Shown one piece after another: positions 33,491-52,333 of a DNA stretch of 64,000 nt. The stretch is from Rhabditophanes sp. KR3021 (Eukaryota; Nematoda; Chromadorea; Rhabditida; Alloionematidae): contig CAUJLY010000006.1 in NCBI GenBank assembly GCA_963281155.1, forward strand, positions 7,812,001 to 7,876,000, given 5' to 3'. The position numbers and the translations under genes were made by a program. Position 1 is the stretch's first letter. Each line of letters begins with the position of its first letter. A model generated the notes under the pieces. The model was not told the origin of the DNA. It searched no databases and saw nothing but the letters and a program-made list of their open reading frames with translations.

Positions 33491-36400
33491 TTACAAACAC
33501 TTACTATATCCTGGTGGATTGTAAATAGGGAAGTTTCTATGGGTTGTGGAGACATTTCCGGAGTGAAAATTTCCATACCCCATTGCTGGATTGAAGAAGT
33601 TGGTTGAATTTTGCAGATTGGATGGGTTGATGATGGATCTATAGTTTGCGGCAGTGGCCCAAGGATGTTGCATAAATTCTTGAGGTATGCGGTTATTAGC
33701 TGCTCCAAACATGTCACCTCCCCCGTTATGAGCGGGTTGGGGTTGCAAGGCTTGAGTGATTCCTTGGAAATCAAATTTATAAGCATATCTTTTGCCATGA
33801 ACTTTGCACATAATATTCTTATCGTAGTAATATCTCAAAGCTCTACTCATCTTATCATAATTCATATTGGGCTTTGACTTTCTTTCTCCCCATCTTCTAG
33901 CTACATCGTCAGGATCGACCAGTTTAAATTCACCCTGAGTTCCTTCCCATGTGATGGATTCGGCATTGCGACTATCTGACAGCAATTCAAGTAAAAATTG
34001 CCATAATTGAATTTGCCCACTTCCGGCACTAGCTAATCTTGAACTTGCTGGTCCCAAAATTTGGTATGGGTCTAAAAAAGGCATTTATTTAAATGTTCAA
34101 ACAAAGCATTTATATCTTCCTAATATGTTTGACTTGTTCAGACAGGTGTATTTTAGGAACCAATTGAACAATAATTAGAGAGTAGCTGTTCAAGAGTAAA
34201 TTTATTAAACAGTTCCATTTTTGAGGTCACACTACCATCTTATACCTAATGAATGCCTATTAAAAGGATATATGGGTGGCGACAGACGACTGACGTTGCT
34301 TATTTTTAAACAAAGCAACCTAATTAGGCAAAGTAAGTGCATGTATTTGAGTCTTGATTTGGCAAAGGAAGACACACGCATAACTAAGAACACTAAGTAG
34401 TCGTAAATTAAATTAAATTTTCACTCCTAAAAAATAACTCAATTACTTTAATATTATTTATATGATAAGTTATGTAAATACGAATCAAATATTTTCCTCT
34501 TCTATTACTTTAAACCCTAAAAACAAGAATCTATTTGTCATATATAGATGAATGCAAATTCTACAGGAAGTAAATAAAATTAATTGCTGATATCAAAAGA
34601 AAAATTACCTACACATTGAGGTAGGCATCAACAAAATATATACTTATTTCTTAAAAGGCACAAAGACATATAGAAAGTAATAATTGCCATTGCTATATTA
34701 TATGTGTATCATTTACTGTTAACCGTTACTAAGTGAGAAACTGCTTTTTCGATGTCTTATAAATAACGAGGATATTGTGTGGGTCGGTAAATGGTTAAGG
34801 GCCTGCATTTATTTGGGCAATCAGTTTGGGCTAAATAATTGATGTCAATCGGTGGGAATGATATATCTGTGCATATATTACATATGTGGCTAGATTGAAC
34901 TTTAATCGTTGCAGCAAAGGTTAATTATATATTGGGCAGAACAATCTTATGAACAAATTGTACAAGTTTGTTACTTACCTGGTTGACTCAAATTATTTAA
35001 ATTGTTGAGATTATTAGTATTGCATGGTTGAATACGAAGAGAAGGACAAGGAAAACAATTTAAAGAATTAGTATTATTCATATTTAATCCGAAATGTTCT
35101 TCCTTAATCAACATATTATGCCCGTTAGGTGAATTTATTTGAACATTATTTGAGTAGTTTGACATTGAAGTTAACAAATTATTCGCTGCATTTGGATTTT
35201 GGGAGTGAAGCAATGATTGATGAAGACTAAGATTTACTCCTAAATGAATTAAAATTAATTATTAATGCTTTATTAGAATCTTGGTGATTATTATTTGGGT
35301 TGATTAAACATTGCGACTAGCACAACTACATTATGCTAATCAAAAGGCATTATATTATACGAACAATCAAAATTTAGCATCTTAAGACAAATAGAACTCA
35401 TTTACTACTAATTTATCAAAGTTCACAAGTTATAATCAAAGTGGATTTACTAATAAAGTCAATTTAATCAAATTATTATATACGGTACCAAGCTTTTCTT
35501 TTTGGCACATATTTTAGTATAATTGGTTGGCAACAATAAGAATATATGTTAAATGAAACAAATCAGAATACATATTGTTAACTAAACAATTAACTGTGCT
35601 TTATGAAATGTTTTAATTAGTTTATTTGCGCTTACAGGGTGTTATTTTTTGTTCAATTTAGCTGGTAATAAATAATTGGTAGTTTACGAGTTATTTTACA
35701 ATCTGATATATAATAGATTGGTAATTAAACAATAAAAAATTGCTTAGTGTCGTTAAAAGACATTTATAAAAACAGAAATGTTCGTTATGGTATCTATTTT
35801 GTGATCATTTAATACTAGTTAAATATATATTGGTAGTCGTTATCGTTATCAGTGTTAAAATAAATGATATAAGGATTGCCTTGTATTCTGTATGTGTTTA
35901 AGTTAAATGGCACTACAACAAAAGCCTTTAGCCTGATAAAGTATTTGTGTATGGTAGCTGATGCATTCATTACCATAAGTAAGGAAATAACATAGTAAGT
36001 AAGGCAATTTTCAGAATTTTTTAAAAATAACTTAGTATTGGATAGGAAAAGCTGTAAACAGGCAATTTGATTTAGTAAATATTTGGGTTAAGGAGGAAAC
36101 AATGAAATTGGGCATATTTAAGCAAGTCAATTTTTGTATTATTTAAAAAAACAAGTCTGAGCATTTTAAAAAAATAAACTTACCGTTTGTAGGTATTTTG
36201 TTGGTAATATTGTTGAGACTATGGAAAGTTGCTTCGTTATGATTTTGTGCCATTCCAAAATCACTTGATTTCAAAGAATTAAATGATTGACTATCGTATA
36301 AAGTGTTTCTTGAAATTGAAGACGCCGTTGACAGATTTGGAACTTGTGTATTATAAACTAATCCACCGTTTTGAAAAGACGGAATACTAAAAGCAGTTAA

Positions 36401-36602
36401 ATCTATGGTATTTTGTTGAATTCCATTATTTGAAAGATGCTCATTTATATTTGATAATATCTTTTTATTTTGAAATGTTTGGTCTGAAATAAAATAAAAA
36501 CGTCATAATTGAAAGCATTTACACTTATTTTAAATGTTATTTAAACATACCAGAAAGAGCATCACCTCCTATCAATGAAAGATTCTCGCGTTTTATGTCC
36601 AT
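33491..36602 (-). CDS. ETS-domain transcription factor of the ERG/FLI1/FEV subfamily
   Basis: Sequence-specific activator that binds GGAA cores through a winged-helix ETS domain (family knowledge). Four exons, phase-consistent: 36602..36551, 36483..36184, 35239..34979 and 34071..33491, giving 397 residues. The N-terminal half is Asn/Ser-rich and has no pointed (SAM) domain, so the layout is nearer to FEV. The segment [14 protein letters not shown] before the ETS domain is nearer to ERG/FLI1. The ETS domain (about 220-305) contains [33 protein letters not shown] with the DNA-contacting Arg pair RALRYYYDK, and [13 protein letters not shown]. In nematodes this subfamily is represented by ETS-5, but orthology is not certain. 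A consensus-like gtaagtg overlaps the last codons, so an alternative 3' exon is possible. Confidence 0.92.
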
Positions 36603-36630
36603 TTTGATGATGATATCACTTAAAATTGAA

Positions 36631-36641
36631 CTTCCTTCCGG
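36631..36641 (-). promoter_or_regulatory. ETS-type binding site near the ETS start codon
   Basis: Minus-strand CCGGAAGGAAG carries two overlapping GGAA cores, the first in the high-affinity CCGGAA context. It lies 29-39 bases upstream of the ATG at 36602. Confidence 0.5.
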
Positions 36642-36863
36642 TTGCCGGTAAGTAGTTTATAATATAATTAAATGATCTAAACACTTTATTAACTTTAATA
36701 TAGCAAAGGACGGCCGAAAATTGATAATATTCCAAATATAGCAAGCTTTGATAAACAAAAGTTTATTAAGTTACTAGTTAAATTATAAAAATATATCCAA
36801 AAAGAGATGTTAACTTAACCTAAAAAATAAGTGAGGATAATTAATTGGTTTTAACGGAAAGTG

Positions 36864-36874
36864 CACTTCCTGTG
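36864..36874 (-). promoter_or_regulatory. consensus ETS binding site
   Basis: Minus-strand CACAGGAAGTG matches the consensus of ERG/FLI1-class factors (ACAGGAAGTG) exactly. It lies about 265 bases upstream of the ETS gene start. Confidence 0.55.
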
Positions 36875-36964
36875 AGCGGCGGTAAATTATTATCACATTA
36901 TTAGGAAGAATCGTTACATATACGGCAAAAAATATAAAAAACTTGTGATAAAGATGTATAAAAC

Positions 36965-37041
36965 GGAAAAGGAAGGAAAGAAGGAAGGAAAAAGGAAATA
37001 TCTTCAAGGCACATCAGATTAGGACAGGAATTGGAAAGGAA
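36965..37041 (+). promoter_or_regulatory. GGAA-rich array
   Basis: Six GGAA cores within 36965-36997, then three more in 37027-37041, all on the plus strand, with spacing 4-8 bases in the dense part. Arrays of this type are bound by ERG/FLI1-class factors in vertebrates. Simple purine-rich low complexity is the alternative. Confidence 0.4.
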
Positions 37042-37079
37042 GAAATGAATGTTTGAAAGTAAGAATGATTTGGTTTTAC

Positions 37080-37104
37080 CTCGAAGCTCGGAAAAAGAAG
37101 GCAT
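37080..37104 (-). other. possible alternative first coding exon of the ETS gene
   Basis: MPSFSELR plus one base, then donor gtaaaa. The phase matches the second ETS exon (G|AC), which would replace residues 1-17. Only one in three random exons would fit, so the support is moderate at best. Confidence 0.25.
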
Positions 37105-38017
37105 CACCAATTTATTATAGTAACGTTTTTGCTTCTTTCCCAACGATCTCTTTCTTTTTCCCAACTCCCAACAATCTGTGCTGCGAATTTTATTATTTCC
37201 CTTAACAATAATACCGCCTTATCTTAATATTTATTGTATGAATGTTGGAGCAAGTGCACATGCACATATAATGCGTATAACAACCATCAACAACCAACTA
37301 AACTCTCCTCCTAGAAAATGCCGTCTCTGGTGATTGGATGAAAAATTCTCTTGCTTTTTAGTTATTAGCCATATTGAGAACCAGCTTTTTAAAAGTTTTA
37401 TAGCTTTCAATAAAAATAAATATTTGGAGATGTAGACATATCCAAACATATTTTTATATCTAAAATAAAGTTAAGAGAGTATTTATGAACTGATAATATA
37501 GGCACATATACAAAATAATAAATCTCATGCTTTTTTGGGCTTCATAATACAGCCGAAATTATGGGAAAGCTATTAGTAGTATATAAACTATTATCTTATT
37601 GCAAAAGCTCAATTATTTTCGGGTTTATAATAGCTTGAACCAGTCAAATTATATAAAAAATTATAATAAAATAAGAAGGAAGAGACATAATAAGGGGCTT
37701 AATTATACCTATAGATGAAGAAACTGAATGTTGATGCTTGTTAAAACTTTCCTCAGTAAGAAGGAACCCGAACTTCCGTACACCTCATCAAAACACTTTT
37801 TTGTTTGAACTTAACAGTTGTTTTAAGAAAAACATCCTATAAAGGTTTAATGATAATAATACATATATCTCTTTTAGTGCCGAAAAAGTGAGGAAAGCGT
37901 GAAGATAAAGCTAATGTTTGTATGATAAATGCGCTAGATGCGGACATGCGTTTGATCCTTTATTTACTTAACTCGCCAAAAATGAAGCAGTGGCAAGAAA
38001 AAGTTTTAAGCATGTTG

Positions 38018-38537
38018 TTACAAAAGAATAGTGAACTTGAACTTGTTTAAAATAGTAAGCAACAATTTGTTTGGCTCATCGTTTAATTTTATTCTGTTTA
38101 GCTTAGATTCTAATTGAAAGGGAATTGCAGTTTCAATTCCAAAATTACCATACGGTGGCAAATTGACATCCATACGGCAAATCTTTTTATGTATAAAGAA
38201 ACTTGAATTATCTTTCAAATTAAACATATCCATATGTGTAAGAACCAAAAGTATACTATATATCTAAGAAAGTCAACAAGTAAAGGCATATGATATTGAA
38301 ATTGGAGCTTTTTTGTCTACAATATATTTGTATTCATTTTACCGTCATATCTTCATAATCATAATATCATCTGTATTATGTTTATATTAAAATGAAATTA
38401 TGTTTAAATATACTGTTATGATTCCACTTTATGATTTGGTTATATAAGATATATTTAGACGTATGTTTGCTATCTTAACCAAAATCCATTATCCAATTTA
38501 CTGTGATAGGAGACTCATAGACTTGCCATTTCGACAT
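38018..38537 (-). CDS. possible two-exon small gene (unrecognised)
   Basis: Exon 1 is 38537..38502 (MSKWQVYESPIT, donor gtaaat). A 238 bp intron ends in tttcttag, and exon 2 is 38263..38018. The join is phase 0 and gives 93 residues with a stop. Exon 2 has protein-like composition in an AT-rich setting (KKICRMDVNLPPYGNFGIET, PFQLESKLNRIKLNDEP). There is a short hydrophobic stretch at the junction (YSILLVL). No family recognised. It could instead be a chance frame or a decayed exon; transcript evidence is lacking. Confidence 0.3.
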
Positions 38538-40204
38538 AATTTATCATTAACTTTCATTACAAAAATACATTTGAAAAAGAAAGCCATGCGTTTCTATAAA
38601 AGTTAAAAAAAGAAAATGCATCAAATCACGATTTGCTTCCGGCAATTTAATCTTTTTTTAAGAAACAAAGCTATTCTGTATGTAACCGTATTTACGTACA
38701 TAATACACGACATCTTTTTCATTGACAAGTTAAATAAATAAGAAATAATTTTCAAATGAAAGTATGATGAATAAAAATGTGAGAAAGAAGAGTTGTTGCT
38801 CATTAGTAAATTTCACAAAAAGCCCCACTTGTTGCTGTTTTCTTTTCTTTGTTGTTTGAAATATTGAAAGGCATTAATTCCAGTATCATTACTTGATGTA
38901 CAAAAAGAACATCGCCATGCTTCATAATTAATTCAGTGAACGGAACTCATCACCCTACTAAATAGTTACAACGAGTTTAGTACTCTATTATAAATTGCTA
39001 CTCTACTTCAAAACATGTATCTTCTTAAAGGAGCTCTTCTTTTTTATGTGTATACCATGATGCATTGCTTATAAACGTGATGCCAATTAAGGTCTACACA
39101 ATTGACAGTATAAGTTGTGGACCTATTATTTATAAATTAAAAGTGTCGTCAGTCAGACCCAAAAAGATTGGTTAGTTGCCAGTCGTGATATATACAAGAT
39201 TGAATATTCTCGGCTTCTTTTGTCGGCAGCTGTAGATAGTAGCAAGCCAAGTAATTAGAACATTTTAAACTGCCTCACTTGAATATTGCATAAGAATAAA
39301 TAGTTTCTTTATGTACATAATAGGCTTTAAGTGATAGTCGCTGGTGCCGCAAAGACAAATCTAAGATCGGACAATGTATTTAAACACTGATTTTGTATGT
39401 ATATCAAGCTAACGCGATATTATTGTAGATGATGATAAGAATAATAAGCTTTATAATTGAGTAATCATCTTTTCAATTATTTACTGCAAATTCGACACCG
39501 CTTAATTGCTTTTATAAATTACAAATAATTGCTCCACAAAGATAAGTCACCTTTAATTATTTTTGTAATTATTTGAACTATTATAAAATTTAAAACGCGA
39601 ATATATTTGAAAGCAAATCCGAAATTTTCTTTTTAATGTTTCTTAAAAGTTTCTAAAGTGCATCACTTATCAATCTACTTTTCAATTACACATTAAGAGT
39701 GCCACACAATTTTTTCTCAATTATGATAAGCTGTACTTTGCAATTGATACGTAATTTGTTTATAATTATTGACACAAAACGGTAATGAATTGAAATATCA
39801 AAATAATAATGTTCAGTATCTGTCCTTTAACAATGATTCATACTGCTGTCAAAATATTTCCGGTGGATTTGTAATAGACAAAGAATGGCTTTGATCATTT
39901 TATAATCTCAGTAACATGACAATGCATATTATTGCCAATAAATTGAAAAGGGACACTTTGTTTTTATAAATAATTTGATTCAAATTTATATTCATTTTCC
40001 GGATTAATATGGATGTGATAGAAATAAAAAACACACTCTATAATAATTTTATTTTAATAAATGAATCTGTTCTTTAGTAAAAAGGACTTATTAACAAATT
40101 GATGCAAAAGATGGGGAAAAAGAATTATTTATTAAAGTCAATCAAAAGTAATACTTACAATAGCTACAAGAGATTTATACAAAAGGATAATACCAAAATA
40201 ATGC
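38538..40204. other. intergenic region, nothing supported
   Basis: AT-rich. The frame at 38621-38803 (-) has no support. The end near 40100 probably carries the tetraspanin 3' UTR. Confidence 0.5.
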
Positions 40205-41220
40205 TTATAGGATTTTGTCACGTTGGCTAAAGATATCAGTTCTCAATAATTGAGCAAACAATATACCCATGATTTGAATTATTGCGACAATCAAAAGAAT
40301 AGAACCAGCATAAAAGAAATTATTTGATATCCACAGTTGAACTTTAGGAAGACAGCCTTCTATGTATATATTTTTACTGATGGCCTGTTTATTTATTCTT
40401 GCTCCGTGTCCACAAGCATAATTTGCTAATTCCCGCTCTGAAGAAGAGATACAACATGAAAATGGAACTCCACCAGCCTCTTCTGACTTGAGATTTGTTG
40501 AGGAAGCGTTGAAGTATATGTTTAAATCCCAATCATCAGCACCATTGATGCCACAACAATGAAAATCTTGCTGGATCCAATCAATTACAGTTTGTAAGTC
40601 TGGATCATCTCTGTATGATGTTATCATGTCATCAAACTTTATCCTATATTGTCCTTCAATATAATCGCGGGAAATATAAGCACTAGATGCTAACATTAAC
40701 TCAACGATTAAAATCAGAGATAATATGGAAGAATAAACGGCCAAAAGAAATGTATTTTCCCGTAAAGCACCAACACATCCTAAGATAATTAACAAATAAT
40801 GGGTTAAAAATTAGAAATTTAAAATAAGCATACCACTAAAACCAATAAAGAAGATAAGTGCTCCAACAATAATTAAAATCCATGCTGGATCTAAATAAAA
40901 TTTAGATAGCCTGTTTAATTGAGTGTATGGATTTGTTTTTTCGACTTGAGCCCATGTACCGATTGCCAATAAGGCAAAACCAATAATCCAGAATATAACA
41001 TTAAAGCCAAAGACAGAATATTTCATGCAACAACTTATTTCCGTTTCATATTCGATGTAATGTGGTCTGTGATAATGTCTGGCTTGGCGTCGTTGTCGTA
41101 ACTTAATAAGTAAGTAAAATTGATTTTAGGTTAAAATGCTGACAAACTTACAGGCTGTTGTGCTGAAGAAGAGTGATCCTGCCTGGCTTCAGCCACAGCT
41201 CTTCGTTGATTATCTTTCAT
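40205..41220 (-). CDS. tetraspanin
   Basis: Four-pass membrane organiser that assembles integrins, receptors and signalling proteins into microdomains (family knowledge). Three exons: 41220..41152 (MKDNQRRAVAEARQDH, phase 0), 41101..40834, and 40779..40205, giving 303 residues. TM1 begins after MKYSVFGFN (about residues 51-76), TM2 ends in the conserved FIGFSGCVGALREN, TM3 follows directly, and TM4 is near the C terminus (YAGSILLIVAIIQIMGI). The large extracellular loop carries six cysteines, including the hallmark CCG (FHCCGINGADDW), then FSCC, ACG and GCL. The cytosolic N terminus is unusually long (about 55 residues, Arg/His-rich, ending in a membrane-proximal CC that could be palmitoylated) and depends on the two upstream splices. 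Confidence 0.92.
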
Positions 41221-41613
41221 AGCTATTAATAAATATTAGGAAAATCCAATAAATATAAAGAAAGGGGAATGAGATTATGTGTTTTATTAGATCAGAGCAA
41301 ACAATCTGCAGTTAAAAGCAATGTCATTCGTAGACAAAGTTATATCTCTGCCTGTACGCGACCTTCCAATGACTCATCTTCTGTTTTAAACATAACATAA
41401 ACCTAATTGAAGATATCTGGCTGATTGTATAATAAATTGTCAACTTAATAATTAATAAGGTACAAGGGTCTTCCAATAAGGCATATAGTGAGAGTGATAT
41501 CACTATCATCTTAACAAATATGGGAAAGCCTGGTCATTTATGCCAATTTTATTTTTGTCTTTACATAGTCGATTGATGAGTTGATAATTTAATGAGCCAA
41601 TTTTCAACTTATG
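41221..41613. other. short intergenic spacer
   Basis: 393 bases between the tetraspanin start and the possible small gene to its right. A 61-codon frame at 41324-41509 (-) has no support. An acceptor (aatag) lies just before the tetraspanin ATG. Confidence 0.5.
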
Positions 41614-42106
41614 TCAGTTTTTTGTGGCTTTATTTTGATGAGGTATAGCCATCTTATGGCGGTTGTGCGTATTAGGCAAGACTATTCTGTGATTTTGAGC
41701 AATTTCCAAGGCTTCTTTAACAGTTTCCCTAGCCCCACTATAAATCAACTCAATTCGTTGAAATTGTTCAACGCTCCATTCGACTGAAAATAGATTTTCT
41801 GTGGCAATACCATTTTCAATGTTATAACCAACTTCATTGTTTTGACTTTTACGAATCTTCTGACAAAAACTTTTGTACTGTATTTACAAAACGGGAAATA
41901 CTCTTAATAGATTGTGTTAAATCAAAAGAATTCAAACATCCTTCGTGGCAAAAATATTATTTTCTGTTTCTATGCTTATTTCTCTACTATTTGTATTATG
42001 ATTTTGCTTGCAAAATCTGTCTTACTTTAATTAACAGATGGTTGTTAGTTACTGTTTTACTCACGTACGGATTTGAACAAGGAAGTAAGAACCTTTGTTG
42101 AGCCAT
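41614..42106 (-). CDS. possible three-exon small gene downstream of NALCN (unrecognised)
   Basis: Model: 42106..42061, 42020..41938 and 41877..41614, introns 40 bp (gtaaaa ... gtaag) and 60 bp (gtttga ... atacag), 130 residues. No single frame covers it, but the three pieces join in phase. The last exon (88 codons) has good protein character: GYNIENGIATENLFSVEWSV, QRIELIYSGARETVKEALEI. No membrane segment or known domain recognised; probably a soluble helical protein. The first exon is uncertain: an overlapping ATG at 42115 reads MHVEWLNKGSYFLVQIR in another frame and has a better donor (gtgagt). It starts about 147 bases beyond the NALCN poly(A) signal on the same strand, the spacing seen in nematode operons. 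Confidence 0.45.
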
Positions 42107-42252
42107 TCAACATGCATATTATGCATATATTTTAAGTATGTTTAAATGCCATTAGATTCCAAATTGGCAACTCTTTCTTATGCATATAATATCATCTGAT
42201 CAAAAATAAACATGGATCTTATAAAAGAATGTAATACATGTATAGAAGCAAA

Positions 42253-42258
42253 TTTATT
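42253..42258 (-). terminator. poly(A) signal of the NALCN gene
   Basis: AATAAA on the minus strand, 56 bases after the NALCN stop codon. Confidence 0.5.
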
Positions 42259-42313
42259 AAACACTAATAACATTTTTTTATAATACAAGCATCAACAAAA
42301 AATAAATTAAGAT

Positions 42314-50040
<7,727 letters not shown>

Positions 50041-50262
50041 AATTAGTAATTTGATAATAAAATAGCAAATAAAGTTGGTAATAAAAATGATTATAAGCAA
50101 AATTGCTTACTTATATTAACTATTTTTTATTAATCCGAGTAATATACTTAGATGAGTAAATAAATTTTTTAATGATAAACGAAGACACGCGTAAATAATT
50201 GACGTTTGTTTTAGGCCATAACGGAAGTAATGCAATTTGCTTTGAAACTTCTGAAAAGTGTT

Positions 50263-50270
50263 TATATAAA
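50263..50270 (+). promoter_or_regulatory. possible TATA box
   Basis: TATATAAA, 38-45 bases before the ATG at 50308. Its position would fit a very short leader for the small membrane protein candidate. Confidence 0.3.
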
Positions 50271-50307
50271 TTGATAAAGTAATCTCTTCGAGTAAACATG
50301 TGCTAAA

Positions 50308-50493
50308 ATGGTTGTAAACTATAAGACAATAGAAATGGAAACTTTTTGTTCAAAAGTTACCATACGAAGTCAATATACTAAGATACTCATATTGTCAGTT
50401 TTCTTTTTAAACATTGGAATATATTTGACAAATGAAAAATTGAAAATACCTTGGGGACATCCTTATTTTAACTTTAAAAGGATCTTAAACTGA
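50308..50493 (+). CDS. possible small single-pass membrane protein
   Basis: 61-codon ATG frame divergent from the NALCN gene: MVVNYKTIEMETFCSKVTI, then one hydrophobic segment (KILILSVFFLNIGIYL), then a basic/aromatic tail (LKIPWGHPYFNFKRILN). It resembles the size and layout of small mitochondrial inner-membrane subunits, but I recognise no family. Its location upstream of NALCN and the TATA-like string give mild support. It could be a chance frame. Confidence 0.3.
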   Translation: MVVNYKTIEMETFCSKVTIRSQYTKILILSVFFLNIGIYLTNEKLKIPWGHPYFNFKRILN

Positions 50494-51491
50494 TATGTAT
50501 TCTTACCAGATACGAATCTTTATTGTTATTTTTTAAATGTTATTATTTGCATTAAACTGTCTGACAAATATTAGCTTGAGGTAATTTCAATCCTTTCTTA
50601 AAAACATGTCATCAAAATTAAAGAATAATAATATGCAATTAGACAAACTATATAAAAATGCACAAAAATTTAAAAAAATCCATTAGGAAATAATGTAAAA
50701 AGTATATAGAGTGAATAAAATAAGTGCTTAATCAAAAATGATAAGTACAATTGAAAATAAAATACAAAGAACGACTAAATATTAGAGGACTATTAATATT
50801 TCACGATTGAGATATTTTGTGATATGTTAAATGACACGGACAGTTAAAAAAGTAATTTTACCACAGATTACATTTGAATTGTTACAAAGTATCGTGTTTT
50901 CATTAAACGTTTTGCCAGAAGGAATATTGCGTACACTTTACATGTCATTTCTGCATACATTTAAATAATATCCGTTTGCCTATTATGGATATATTACCTT
51001 TCAAATGAATGTTAGCTTTGGCAAATAGAGAAATGTGTGATTTGTTCCTTACCACAAAAACTTAATAAATTCGCATACATGGAAGTAAAAGTGATTTTAG
51101 GCGTATTTACTTAGATACGACATCTAAAAGTACATCTAAATCTTAAAATGTTTAAAAATACATTATATGTTAAAATGCCAAAAAAAGGCTATTTTACATT
51201 TCATTCCGTCAATCGCTATCCTGTGAGTAACCAAATTACGACCTACTCCGAAAATAAGAAATTGTTAAATGTTTCAATTATGTCCGTAGTTTTGCTAAAA
51301 GAGTAAATGGTATCGTTAAATTAGAAGAATACTTTTTATCAGATTCAATTTTGTTGACTTTTTAACTATTTGTTTTGTTATTATCTATATGGTATACTTT
51401 ATTCGGAGAAAGCATTTACTCTTTATAAATTAAATGAATACCACAAAGATGGTAGTTTGAAAGGATAATTAGCTTTTTTAAATGCATTTGA
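50494..51491. other. intergenic region, nothing supported
   Basis: AT-rich 1 kb spacer downstream of the seven-helix receptor-like gene; no gene, repeat or RNA recognised. Confidence 0.6.
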
Positions 51492-52333
51492 TCACATATC
51501 ATTTCTTCTAAATATTCTCTTAATGGCTTTCTATAATTAAAATGGCTAAAGTAATGGTACATTTATAAAGTTTAATTACCTGAACGTCTTCATTAAATAT
51601 GTAAAAAACACAGGCTCCAAAATTGCAGATGGATGATAATGCAATGCAAAGTGAAAAAATTAAATATCTCGCATCATTCCCAATATCTGGATACCAAGCC
51701 CCAATTATTATTCCAATAGATGGCAAAACTATAGTAACTAATATGGTCTTTGTTTCGTGGGCCAATTCCTTTTTAGTCCTTGCATTGGAAGCTAAGCAAA
51801 CAGAAGCGCCCAGTATTGCAAGTCCAATAATTGATACGATTCCGGAAGCTAATGATAATACTTTGCTTGAACCAGTGATATTACAAGAATCCAAATTTTC
51901 TGTTATTAAAATTGGTGTTAATATTACGAGAGACATCATTGTGAAAAGTGACATGATCAAATACTTTTTTGAAACTGAGTACTCCATTATTTTGATGGGA
52001 TACGTTATAATAAAAAATATGTACACAGCATTGTTCAAATGAAAGCAGCTCTAAATAAGGGTTAAATTTGTATAACTGATAGGAATGAGTTACCTGTATG
52101 ACACACATTGATAAAATCACAGTAAAAGCTGTACACCCATAGTTGAATATTATAAGAAAACCCGAAACAATCATGCAAACAGAATTGATACAATCAGCAA
52201 CCAGCCTAGCAACGACTCCAACATATTCAATAGCCAATTTTGATGAAACCAAATGAACAAGTAGCATTAATCCAATAATCAAAAAATTTCCAAATCCACA
52301 TACCAAAAAAAGTGAAGCGTAGAAGACATTCAT
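51492..52333 (-). CDS. seven-helix receptor-like protein (nematode serpentine receptor type)
   Basis: Three phase-consistent exons: 52333..52094, 52050..51580 and 51530..51492, introns 43 and 49 bp, giving 249 residues. Hydrophobic segments can be laid out as seven helices: TM1 (FYASLFLVCGFGNFLIIGLML), TM2 (LVADCINSVCMIVSGFLIIF), TM3 (CTAFTVILSMCVIQ, followed by AVYIFFIITYPIKI, a DRY-region-like end), TM4 (YLIMSLFTMMSLVILTPILI), TM5 (LASGIVSIIGLAILGASVCL), TM6 (TILVTIVLPSIGIIIGAW) and TM7 (YLIFSLCIALSSICNFGACV). A short basic tail (KAIKRIFRRNDM) comes from the last exon. This fits a chemoreceptor-like GPCR, but 249 residues is short and no named class is assigned. The start at 52333 may not be the true first exon. 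Confidence 0.7.

Larger units (their letters stand above)
36603..38017. other. upstream regulatory region of the ETS gene
   Basis: Contains the ETS-site cluster and the possible alternative first exon listed separately. Frames at 36810-37007 and 37231-37449 (-) look like chance. Nothing else supported. Confidence 0.5.

Noticed and set aside
39150..39400. Mixed-composition stretch considered as a tRNA or other RNA gene
   Set aside because: No T-arm or acceptor-stem pairing found on either strand.
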